Source of the DNA: an uncultured Ruminococcus sp. | GTDB lineage: Bacteria; Bacillota; Clostridia; Oscillospirales; Ruminococcaceae | DNA: 6,177 nt | Direction of reading: 5' to 3' | Assembly (NCBI GenBank): GCA_947177345.1 | Contig: CAMWUB010000090.1 | Location: 1-6,177, forward strand | Shown: positions 1-4,768 of the stretch, piece after piece | How positions within the stretch are numbered: the first letter of the stretch is position 1 | Layout: the number at the start of each line of letters is the position of its first letter | The notes under the pieces: model-generated | The model's database searches: none | What the model was told of the DNA's origin: nothing | What the model saw: only the letters and a program-made list of their open reading frames with translations | Translations under genes and position numbers: made by a program

Positions 1-1
1 G

Positions 2-712
2 TCGACGGACTATTATGAAAAATGGGGTATTGAATTAGGCAAAACCATACAGGTTCTTACCGATGAAGAAGTAAAATGGATGTGGGTAGGTTATGAAAAT
101 GGCGAAAGCACAGGAATGTTTTTCAAGGAAGTTGAGATTGCTGAAAAATTAATAGATTTCGGAATGGAAATAAAGGATATTCAGAAAATAGTAGGTCTGC
201 ATGAAAAACATTTATATGAAATTAAATACAGAAAATTAATTGAAAAATTTGAAGAAAAAATAACTTCGGACGGCTGGACGTTTACGCCACAATACATAGA
301 TATAGATTTTTCAGAATATTCAATGCTCAGTAAGTGCAATGATGAAGTGCTTTGTATGTTCTTGAATTATTTCAAAAGAATGGAATCTGCTGACGGTTCG
401 GTGTGGTTTGTTTGTACATCTGACTATGAAAATACCGACGATACGGACAGTTTTTCGTGGAACGAATTTGAAAAAATATCTCTTGCAAGTGCGGAATCCG
501 ACGACGAAAAGGAAAATATTAAAAAATGGTGGAGACGTCATTTACCCGTTGCAATGTCCGTAAAGGGTGAGTATACTTTTCTTGCTATAGACCTTGATAC
601 CGGAAATATAGTACAAGGTTATGAATCGGATTTTGAAGATACAGAAATAATCGCCGGAAACTTTGAAGAACTTTTGAAAATGATTATTTCCGGAGAATTT
701 ACATGGAAATAA
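2..712 (+). CDS. SUKH (SMI1/KNR4) domain protein, 5' end missing
   Basis: The reading frame is open from base 2, so the gene starts outside the window; 236 residues are visible. The internal ATG at 80 has no ribosome binding site and is probably not the start. The C-terminal part (about visible residues 106-232) looks like a SUKH domain: a W-W-x-x-H-L-P segment, then a Tyr-Thr-Phe-Leu-Ala-Ile-Asp-Leu strand followed by D-T-G-N-I-V, an acidic stretch, and a closing helix with N-F-E-E-L-L. SUKH proteins are often immunity proteins of contact-dependent toxin systems, though many are of unknown role. The preceding part (about 42-85) is helical, with a G-M-E-I-K-D-I-Q-K-I-V-G-L segment resembling a small helix-turn-helix or the C-terminal tail of Rpn/PD-(D/E)XK transposase-like proteins. 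No toxin gene is visible, so the immunity role is only an inference. The domain call is by eye and fairly confident. Confidence 0.7.
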   Translation, partial: STDYYEKWGIELGKTIQVLTDEEVKWMWVGYENGESTGMFFKEVEIAEKLIDFGMEIKDIQKIVGLHEKHLYEIKYRKLIEKFEEKITSDGWTFTPQYIDIDFSEYSMLSKCNDEVLCMFLNYFKRMESADGSVWFVCTSDYENTDDTDSFSWNEFEKISLASAESDDEKENIKKWWRRHLPVAMSVKGEYTFLAIDLDTGNIVQGYESDFEDTEIIAGNFEELLKMIISGEFTWK

Positions 713-716
713 ATTA

Positions 717-745
717 TTGACATTCAATAAAAAAGAGTGTATAAT
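717..745 (+). promoter_or_regulatory. Consensus sigma-A promoter of the nth operon
   Basis: TTGACA at 717-722, a 17-base spacer, and TATAAT at 740-745: both hexamers match the consensus exactly. It starts four bases after the SUKH gene's stop codon. The predicted transcription start near 752 gives a leader of only about 15 bases, which is little more than the ribosome binding site of the next gene. No terminator lies between the SUKH stop and this promoter, so read-through from upstream is also possible. Confidence 0.85.
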
Positions 746-766
746 TTCAGTAGAGGAGGTATGCCA

Positions 767-1003
767 ATGACTGACGAAGAATTACAGGAAATCCGTAACA
801 GATGCGAAAAAGCTACCGGCGGAAAGTGGACGGCATACATAGAGGGAAGAGATATTGAATGTGGTTCAAGTTTTATTCAGACTGCCGGTGAAGATTTAGA
901 GATAACCGGTGCTACTGTAGAAGACTATGATTTTATCGCACACGCAAAACAAGACATAATATTACTTCTTGACGAAATAGAAAAATTACGCAGTCAATGT
1001 TAA
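767..1003 (+). CDS. Small conserved protein of unknown function (78 aa)
   Basis: The ATG at 767 is chosen because GAGGAGGT ends at 760, six bases upstream. The ATG at 761 abuts the ribosome binding site, and the GTG at 737 lies inside the promoter. The 78-aa product is soluble and acidic, with no signal peptide or membrane segment. It begins with a helix (M-T-D-E-E-L-Q-E-I-R), then A-T-G-G-K-W at 16-21, E-G-R-D at 26-29, G-S-S-F-I at 33-37, D-F-I-A-H-A-K-Q-D-I at 55-64, and a leucine-rich C-terminal helix. This pattern (A-T-x-G-x-W followed by D-F-I-A-x-A) resembles a family of small proteins found in many bacteria and phages, sometimes labelled Ea22-like. I recall the shape but know no function. 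It is the first gene of the nth operon, 14 bases before the next start. Confidence 0.75.
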   Translation: MTDEELQEIRNRCEKATGGKWTAYIEGRDIECGSSFIQTAGEDLEITGATVEDYDFIAHAKQDIILLLDEIEKLRSQC

Positions 1004-1017
1004 AGGAGCGTATAAAT

Positions 1018-1365
1018 ATGACCGAATATCTTACAGACTACATGAATACCGTTACGGAGCGTCTGAAAGGCTGTACGGAGCGGTCAGAACTTGATGCCAT
1101 ATTGTCAGAGCATATGGATAAGATAGCTTTCATGCAACACGAAAGAATAGTACATTTCCTTGTCACTATGATGTTTGCTATAGTACTGACAATATTCATA
1201 ATCGGCTTGCTTATCACGGAGAACATCATGTTGACCGTCCTTGTGACGATAATTCTGATTCTGCTGATATTCTACATAAAACATTATTATTTCCTTGAAA
1301 ATACCGTACAGAAAATGTACGTGATATATGACAAAATTCTTAAAATGCAGGAGGATTTAAAATGA
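1018..1365 (+). CDS. Small two-helix membrane protein (115 aa)
   Basis: The ATG at 1018 is preceded by AAAGGAG at 1002-1008, nine bases upstream, which overlaps the previous gene's stop codon. The TTG-type start at 997 would leave no ribosome binding site. The product has a soluble N-terminal helix rich in charged residues (1-43), two hydrophobic helices (about 44-66 and 68-88) joined by a short turn, and a C-terminal tail of about 27 residues with aromatic and lysine-rich character (K-H-Y-Y-F-L-E-N, then Y-D-K-I). This suggests a hairpin in the cytoplasmic membrane with both ends on the same side. No enzyme motif is visible and the family is not named. Its TGA overlaps the nth ATG (ATGA), so the two are probably translationally coupled. 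Confidence 0.8.
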   Translation: MTEYLTDYMNTVTERLKGCTERSELDAILSEHMDKIAFMQHERIVHFLVTMMFAIVLTIFIIGLLITENIMLTVLVTIILILLIFYIKHYYFLENTVQKMYVIYDKILKMQEDLK

Positions 1366-1991
1366 CCAAAACTGAAATAGCCAGACTTGCGATATCCGAA
1401 CTGGAAAAGCTATATCCGGATATAGAATGTTCCCTGACGTACGAAAAGCCATATGAATTGATGTTCGCTACCCGATTATCTGCACAGTGTACGGATGCGA
1501 GAGTAAACATTGTAACAAAGGAATTGTTTAAAAAGTATCCTGATTTACAGTCATTCGCCGATGCAGATATCGGAGAGCTGGAACAGGTAGTCAAGCCGTG
1601 CGGACTGTATCGCATGAAGGCAAAGAGTCTGAAAGAAATGGCACGTCAGTTACTGGATAACTTTAACGGCGAGGTACCCGACAATATGGACGATTTACTT
1701 ACATTATCCGGAATAGGTCGGAAAACAGCTAATCTTGTACTGGGTGATGTGTTCGGTAAACCGGCGATAGTCACAGATACTCATTGCATACGCATTACCG
1801 GACGGCTCGGACTTACTACGAATAAAGAACCCGCAAAAGTAGAAAAAGACCTCGCTAAACTCTTACCACCGGAAGTTTCAAACCGTTTCTGTCATCAGAC
1901 TGTACAATTCGGTCGTGACATCTGTTGTGCAAGAAATCCTAAATGTAATGAATGTCCATTAAATTACTTCTGCGAACATTTCAATAAATAA
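1362..1991 (+). CDS. nth: Endonuclease III (DNA glycosylase/AP lyase)
   Basis: Removes oxidised pyrimidines from DNA and cleaves the resulting abasic site by beta-elimination, in base-excision repair. The 209-aa length matches the family (E. coli Nth has 211). Visible signatures, in order: L-S-A-Q-C-T-D at 39-45; the helix-hairpin-helix L-S-G-I-G-R-K-T-A at 115-123 with catalytic Lys121; catalytic Asp139 in V-T-D-T-H; and the iron-sulfur motif C188-x6-C195-x2-C198-x5-C204 near the C-terminus. All catalytic and cluster residues are present, so it should be active. AGGAGG at 1349-1354 lies seven bases before the ATG, inside the upstream gene, and the start overlaps that gene's stop. It is the last gene of the operon; a hairpin follows two bases after its stop. 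Confidence 0.97.
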   Translation: MTKTEIARLAISELEKLYPDIECSLTYEKPYELMFATRLSAQCTDARVNIVTKELFKKYPDLQSFADADIGELEQVVKPCGLYRMKAKSLKEMARQLLDNFNGEVPDNMDDLLTLSGIGRKTANLVLGDVFGKPAIVTDTHCIRITGRLGLTTNKEPAKVEKDLAKLLPPEVSNRFCHQTVQFGRDICCARNPKCNECPLNYFCEHFNK

Positions 1992-1993
1992 AA

Positions 1994-2017
1994 AAACGGC
2001 TGATTTTTCAGCCGTTT
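1994..2017. terminator. Bidirectional terminator between nth and CAP-dockerin copy 1
   Basis: A perfect 10-bp stem (AAACGGCTGA with TCAGCCGTTT) and a TTTT loop. Read on the minus strand the stem runs into seven Ts, making a strong intrinsic terminator for the gene ending at 2032. On the plus strand the T tract is interrupted (CCGATTTTATTT), so it ends nth less ideally. It lies between convergent genes. Confidence 0.88.
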
Positions 2018-2031
2018 CCGATTTTATTTAA

Positions 2032-2811
2032 TTAAAAGAGTTTTACTGGGATTGTTTCAACTGCACCGAGGATATATTTTCTGAGGTATGCGGCGTCGGA
2101 ATATGTGATTACGCCGTCTACGAGAATATCAGCGCTTTCAATCTGGCGAGGATTCAGTGTTACCTGACCGTTCAGGTACTGGCAGAGCATTACGAAATCG
2201 AATGAATCAACCATTCCGTCGCCGTTGATGTCGCCGGTTGCACATGGCATCATCTGATATTCGTCCGGATAGTACTGACCTTCAAGCTTGCCGTCTTCAG
2301 CTTCAAATGTATCTACTTCTATGAAAAGCTGTGTCCAGTACCAGCCGTATTCGCTACCAGGTGCATATGTAACGCCTACACCCATATGTGTGTAGCTTGG
2401 ATTCATGATTGATGCCCAGTGGCTCGGGGAATTTCTCCACTGTTCAAATGTTGCTTCCGGAGTGCTCATACCTGATGCGATATTTTCACCTGCACCAAGC
2501 CAAGGAGCTTCCTCGTAATCGATTATTTCATAGAATGCATCGCCATTAGCTCTTACGTGTCCGAATGTTCCTACACATTCCTCGGCTCTTTCTTCTGCGA
2601 GTTCGCTGAGATACGGTACTGCATATATCGGGTCTAAACCGGCTTCTGCTCTTGCTTCGTTCACGAGATATATGATTCGGTCGGTCATTGCCTGAAAATC
2701 AGGTGTTTCTTCTGCTGCGTTTGCGTTGAATGTTAATCCTGTTGCGGATACTGTCATTATAGCTGTTGTGAGAGCGGTTACAACTCTTCTGAATACGTTC
2801 ATTTTTTTCAT
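2032..2811 (-). CDS. Secreted CAP-domain protein with dockerin, copy 1
   Basis: A 259-aa exported protein. The start at 2811 is chosen because CCTCC (GGAGG on the coding strand, 2820-2824) lies eight bases upstream; the longer TTG frame would include that site. Residues 1-32 form a signal peptide: M-K-K start, basic F-R-R, a hydrophobic core, and N-A-N-A-A cleavage. Residues 44-168 form a CAP (CRISP/antigen 5/PR-1, SCP-like) domain with H85, G-E-N at 108-110, W-x-N-S-P-x-H at 125-131, T-H-M-G-V-G at 141-146 and Y-W-T-Q at 158-161. Residues 191-255 form a dockerin. Its first calcium loop is complete (D194, N196, D198, D202, D205). The second is weaker (D228, L230, D232, T236, D239), with L230 replacing the usual Asn/Asp. 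Dockerins bind cohesins on cellulosome or cell-surface scaffolds. The role of bacterial CAP domains is not established. It has its own promoter and terminator. Confidence 0.93.
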   Translation of the reverse strand: MKKMNVFRRVVTALTTAIMTVSATGLTFNANAAEETPDFQAMTDRIIYLVNEARAEAGLDPIYAVPYLSELAEERAEECVGTFGHVRANGDAFYEIIDYEEAPWLGAGENIASGMSTPEATFEQWRNSPSHWASIMNPSYTHMGVGVTYAPGSEYGWYWTQLFIEVDTFEAEDGKLEGQYYPDEYQMMPCATGDINGDGMVDSFDFVMLCQYLNGQVTLNPRQIESADILVDGVITYSDAAYLRKYILGAVETIPVKLF

Positions 2812-2815
2812 AATA
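2048..2815 (-). repeat. Long direct repeat, unit 1 (CAP-dockerin gene body)
   Basis: These 768 bases are identical, base for base, to 3028-3795 in the same orientation (offset 980). The block covers nearly the whole gene from just before the ATG to six codons before the stop. Outside it, three mismatches appear within ten bases at the 3' end (2047, 2040 and 2038), all synonymous, and the 5' leader diverges at once. Confidence 0.97.
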
Positions 2816-2879
2816 ATTTCCTCCAAAATATCTTTATTTCTAATTTTCGGGATTTTTTCGTTTCCCTTACTGTGATTAT

Positions 2880-2908
2880 ATTATAGCATTCCGACGGGAT
2901 TTTTTGCA
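2880..2908 (-). promoter_or_regulatory. Extended -10 promoter of CAP-dockerin copy 1
   Basis: On the minus strand, TGCTATAAT is an extended -10 box (TATAAT at 2880-2885, TG at 2887-2888), followed by a second overlapping TATAAT. The hexamer at -35 spacing (17 bases) is TGCAAA at 2903-2908, a poor match, so recognition would rely on the extended -10 and possibly an activator. The predicted transcript starts near 2873, giving a leader of about 60 bases. Confidence 0.75.
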
Positions 2909-2918
2909 CTCGCCAATC

Positions 2919-2946
2919 CAGACATTTTCCGTTAAAAATCAGACAT
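2919..2946 (-). promoter_or_regulatory. 21-bp-spaced direct repeat, possible activator site (copy 1)
   Basis: ATGTCTG occurs twice on the minus strand (2940-2946 and 2919-2925) with starts 21 bases apart, two helical turns, so both face the same side of the DNA. The pair sits 11 bases upstream of the weak -35 hexamer, at roughly -49 and -70 from the predicted start. That is where class I/II activators and many response regulators bind. The arrangement is kept upstream of copy 2. Confidence 0.45.
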
Positions 2947-2947
2947 G

Positions 2948-2981
2948 AAAATCCGGAAGACTTCTGCCTTCCGGATTTTTT
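2948..2981 (-). terminator. Terminator hairpin downstream of CAP-dockerin copy 2
   Basis: A perfect 12-bp stem (AAAATCCGGAAG with CTTCCGGATTTT) and an 8-base loop. On the minus strand it lies about 30 bases after the stop at 3012, though its T tract is short (TTTT then CATG). On the plus strand it is followed by a T run. It separates copy 2 from the promoter of copy 1, so the two genes are probably separate transcription units. Confidence 0.75.
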
Positions 2982-3011
2982 ATAAGATATTCTGATAGGA
3001 AATTTCGTTAA

Positions 3012-3791
3012 TTAAAATAATTTTACCGGGATTGTTTCAACTGCACCGAGGATATATTTTCTGAGGTATGCGGCGTCGGAATATGTGATTACGCCGTCTA
3101 CGAGAATATCAGCGCTTTCAATCTGGCGAGGATTCAGTGTTACCTGACCGTTCAGGTACTGGCAGAGCATTACGAAATCGAATGAATCAACCATTCCGTC
3201 GCCGTTGATGTCGCCGGTTGCACATGGCATCATCTGATATTCGTCCGGATAGTACTGACCTTCAAGCTTGCCGTCTTCAGCTTCAAATGTATCTACTTCT
3301 ATGAAAAGCTGTGTCCAGTACCAGCCGTATTCGCTACCAGGTGCATATGTAACGCCTACACCCATATGTGTGTAGCTTGGATTCATGATTGATGCCCAGT
3401 GGCTCGGGGAATTTCTCCACTGTTCAAATGTTGCTTCCGGAGTGCTCATACCTGATGCGATATTTTCACCTGCACCAAGCCAAGGAGCTTCCTCGTAATC
3501 GATTATTTCATAGAATGCATCGCCATTAGCTCTTACGTGTCCGAATGTTCCTACACATTCCTCGGCTCTTTCTTCTGCGAGTTCGCTGAGATACGGTACT
3601 GCATATATCGGGTCTAAACCGGCTTCTGCTCTTGCTTCGTTCACGAGATATATGATTCGGTCGGTCATTGCCTGAAAATCAGGTGTTTCTTCTGCTGCGT
3701 TTGCGTTGAATGTTAATCCTGTTGCGGATACTGTCATTATAGCTGTTGTGAGAGCGGTTACAACTCTTCTGAATACGTTCATTTTTTTCAT
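3012..3791 (-). CDS. Secreted CAP-domain protein with dockerin, copy 2
   Basis: Encodes exactly the same 259 residues as the gene at 2032-2811: signal peptide (1-32), CAP domain (44-168) and dockerin (191-255). The start at 3791 is set by AGGAGG (3799-3804 on the opposite strand), seven bases upstream; a longer frame to 3827 begins upstream of that site and lacks its own. Only three bases in the coding region differ from copy 1: the Leu codon is TTA instead of CTC, and one Pro codon is CCG instead of CCA, both in the last six codons. The leader differs completely from copy 1 beyond the ribosome binding site, and two promoters precede this copy instead of one. Two identical products under different control may mean dosage or condition-specific expression; this is inference. 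Confidence 0.93.
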   Translation of the reverse strand: MKKMNVFRRVVTALTTAIMTVSATGLTFNANAAEETPDFQAMTDRIIYLVNEARAEAGLDPIYAVPYLSELAEERAEECVGTFGHVRANGDAFYEIIDYEEAPWLGAGENIASGMSTPEATFEQWRNSPSHWASIMNPSYTHMGVGVTYAPGSEYGWYWTQLFIEVDTFEAEDGKLEGQYYPDEYQMMPCATGDINGDGMVDSFDFVMLCQYLNGQVTLNPRQIESADILVDGVITYSDAAYLRKYILGAVETIPVKLF

Positions 3792-3795
3792 AATA
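3028..3795 (-). repeat. Long direct repeat, unit 2 (CAP-dockerin gene body)
   Basis: Identical over 768 bases to 2048-2815, same orientation. Neither unit is bounded by inverted repeats, target-site duplications or a transposase, so this is a gene duplication rather than a mobile element. Confidence 0.97.
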
Positions 3796-3861
3796 TTTCC
3801 TCCTAAAGAATATCTTATATTTATCAATTTTTGTTTGTGATTTGTTCTTGTTTCTGATTAT

Positions 3862-3890
3862 ATTATAGCATTCTGTCGGTTTTTTTCATA
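3862..3890 (-). promoter_or_regulatory. Proximal promoter of CAP-dockerin copy 2
   Basis: The 19-base core shared by all three promoters (extended -10 TGCTATAAT plus TATAATCA) occurs here, with TATAAT at 3862-3867. The hexamer 17 bases upstream is TATGAA (3885-3890), a weak -35. The start is predicted near 3855, a leader of about 64 bases. The upstream part (GAGT followed by an A run) still resembles the other two promoters, but no ATGTCTG repeat is present here. Confidence 0.7.
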
Positions 3891-3974
3891 CTCTTCAAAT
3901 CAGCGATTTTACTGTATTTTTCCGACTTTCTTTGCTATCTTCGGGGTTTCTTTCGTTTCCCTTACTGTGATTAT

Positions 3975-4003
3975 ATTATAGCATTCCAGCCAGATTTTTT
4001 GCA
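3975..4003 (-). promoter_or_regulatory. Distal promoter of CAP-dockerin copy 2
   Basis: Extended -10 with TATAAT at 3975-3980 and TGCAAA at 3998-4003 as a weak -35 hexamer, the same layout as the copy 1 promoter. The start is predicted near 3968, so transcripts would carry a leader of about 177 bases running through the proximal promoter. Confidence 0.65.
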
Positions 4004-4013
4004 CTCACAAACC

Positions 4014-4041
4014 GAGACATTTTCTGTTAAAAATCAGACAT
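4014..4041 (-). promoter_or_regulatory. 21-bp-spaced direct repeat, possible activator site (copy 2)
   Basis: ATGTCTG (4035-4041) and ATGTCTC (4014-4020) on the minus strand, starts 21 bases apart. The position relative to the distal promoter is the same as at copy 1. The intervening TTTTTAAC and GAAA are also kept, while neighbouring bases have changed. Confidence 0.45.
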
Positions 4042-4071
4042 AAAAAAAATCCGGAAAATATTTTCCGGATT
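4042..4071 (-). terminator. Terminator of the aldolase operon
   Basis: A 24-base perfect palindrome (AATCCGGAAAAT with ATTTTCCGGATT, 4048-4071). On the minus strand it is followed by a run of eight Ts counting the last two stem bases (4049 to 4042). It begins 11 bases after the stop of the gene at 4083, so it is a strong intrinsic terminator for that operon. Confidence 0.9.
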
Positions 4072-4082
4072 CAAAGATATTT

Positions 4083-4409
4083 TCAGGTTTGATACTCGTC
4101 TGAATCGAATATGATTTCAGACTGCAAACAACAACTATCAAAAAAATTTTTAATGTTTTCAGCGATTTCTATTTCCCGTGAAACTGTAATTTTATCGTCA
4201 ATCGGGAAAAAATCCATATGTGTATTATAATAAAGCCAGCCGTCTTCACCTGTCGAAAGAATTTTGTCGTAATCTTCATTACGATATATTTCAAATATGT
4301 TCCCCGACATAAAATAACATCTTGCAGAACGCCTTACTATATTATACCGGATTTCCATAAGAAAAATTATTTTTTCCGGCTTTCCATTGACCGTAATTCT
4401 GAACTGCAT
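4083..4409 (-). CDS. Unrecognised 108-aa protein, last gene of the aldolase operon
   Basis: I do not recognise this family. The product is soluble, with no signal peptide or membrane helix. It shows alternating beta-like segments (Q-F-R-I-T-V near the start, K-I-I-F-L-M-E-I at 13-20), then D-G-W-L-Y-Y-N-T-H-M-D-F-F-P at about 56-69, a helix at about 78-91 (S-R-E-I-E-I-A-E-N-I-K-N-F-F), and an acidic tail. Start: the ATG at 4409 lies 12 bases after AAGG, a weak ribosome binding site; no internal ATG has a better one. It begins 23 bases after the DUF2384-like gene ends, with no promoter or terminator between them. A plus-strand frame over the same bases lacks a ribosome binding site. The gene is supported mainly by operon position and the terminator just downstream. 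Confidence 0.6.
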   Translation of the reverse strand: MQFRITVNGKPEKIIFLMEIRYNIVRRSARCYFMSGNIFEIYRNEDYDKILSTGEDGWLYYNTHMDFFPIDDKITVSREIEIAENIKNFFDSCCLQSEIIFDSDEYQT

Positions 4410-4432
4410 ATTAAAGCACTACCTTATAAATT

Positions 4433-4759
4433 TCAACATGGAAAGGTAATAACATAAGCCCTTAAAGCCTTTCTTCCCGTTTCGGTCTGTTCAAGTTCAA
4501 CAGCAGTTTTTCCGTACAATGTTGGAATAGGAGTATTCAGCCACTTAATGTAGTGATGTTCCCCGACAAGATGTACAATTGGTTTTACTACATCTTGTGA
4601 TACACCATCAACCTTTATATCAGTTTCGGGAAAACATTCGACAAAATTTTTCCATTCTTTTTCGTTATATGCATTAGCAAATTTTTCAACTTGCGTCATA
4701 TTATCATAAGTTTCTTTTTTAGTATCGGGCTTTATAAACGGTTTAAAAAAATACAGCAT
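4433..4759 (-). CDS. Xre/MbcA/ParS (DUF2384)-like toxin-binding domain protein
   Basis: A 108-aa protein. Residues 70-100 carry the hallmark of the C-terminal toxin-binding domain of Xre/MbcA/ParS antitoxins: W73-L-N-T-P, then G83-K-T-A-V-E-L, then T-x-x-G-R-K-A-L-R. These antitoxins normally pair with a RES-domain toxin and have an N-terminal helix-turn-helix; here neither a RES gene nor a clear DNA-binding domain is visible. The N-terminal part (21-60) is helical and polar. The ATG at 4759 lies 12 bases after AGGAG (4772-4776 on the opposite strand), which sits over the end of the aldolase gene; the later Met21 has no ribosome binding site. It starts nine bases after the aldolase stop, so it is co-transcribed. 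The domain call is by motif resemblance; function as an antitoxin is doubtful without a partner. Confidence 0.65.
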   Translation of the reverse strand: MLYFFKPFIKPDTKKETYDNMTQVEKFANAYNEKEWKNFVECFPETDIKVDGVSQDVVKPIVHLVGEHHYIKWLNTPIPTLYGKTAVELEQTETGRKALRAYVITFPC

Positions 4760-4768
4760 AACTTTATA

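Larger units (their letters stand above)
2841..2990 (-). repeat. Diverged copy of the upstream control region, unit 1
   Basis: This stretch aligns with about 3935-4079. Both hold, in the same order on the minus strand, a terminator hairpin built on AATCCGGAA, the ATGTCTG direct repeat, the extended -10 promoter, and a CACAGTAAGGGAAACGAAA leader start. Substitutions and small gaps are frequent, in contrast with the identical gene bodies. Confidence 0.85.
3935..4079 (-). repeat. Diverged copy of the upstream control region, unit 2
   Basis: Homologous to 2841-2990 (promoter cores 1095 bases apart, against 980 for the genes). The extra 115 bases at copy 2 are the segment carrying the proximal promoter, which itself looks like an older, more diverged duplicate of this region (cores 113 bases apart). 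Confidence 0.8.

Noticed and set aside
1..6. GTCGAC at the first bases (SalI site), suggesting a clone end
   Set aside because: A six-base site at the edge can be chance, and it reads through as part of the open frame.
2812..2826. Upstream TTG start for CAP-dockerin copy 1 (and the equivalent longer frame to 3827 for copy 2)
   Set aside because: It would translate through the GGAGG site and add residues before a normal signal peptide; the two copies' extensions share no sequence.
2873..3986. The three repeated promoter cores as a CRISPR or interspersed repeat array
   Set aside because: Only three copies at irregular spacing (982 and 113 bases), each in an ordinary promoter position.
2032..4041. 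Insertion sequence or composite mobile element as cause of the long direct repeat
   Set aside because: No transposase, no terminal inverted repeats and no target-site duplication; the repeated DNA is an ordinary secreted-protein gene with its control region.
4218..4457. Plus-strand open frame of 79 codons over the 4083-4409 gene
   Set aside because: No ribosome binding site or promoter, and it lies opposite a gene that sits in an operon with a terminator just downstream.
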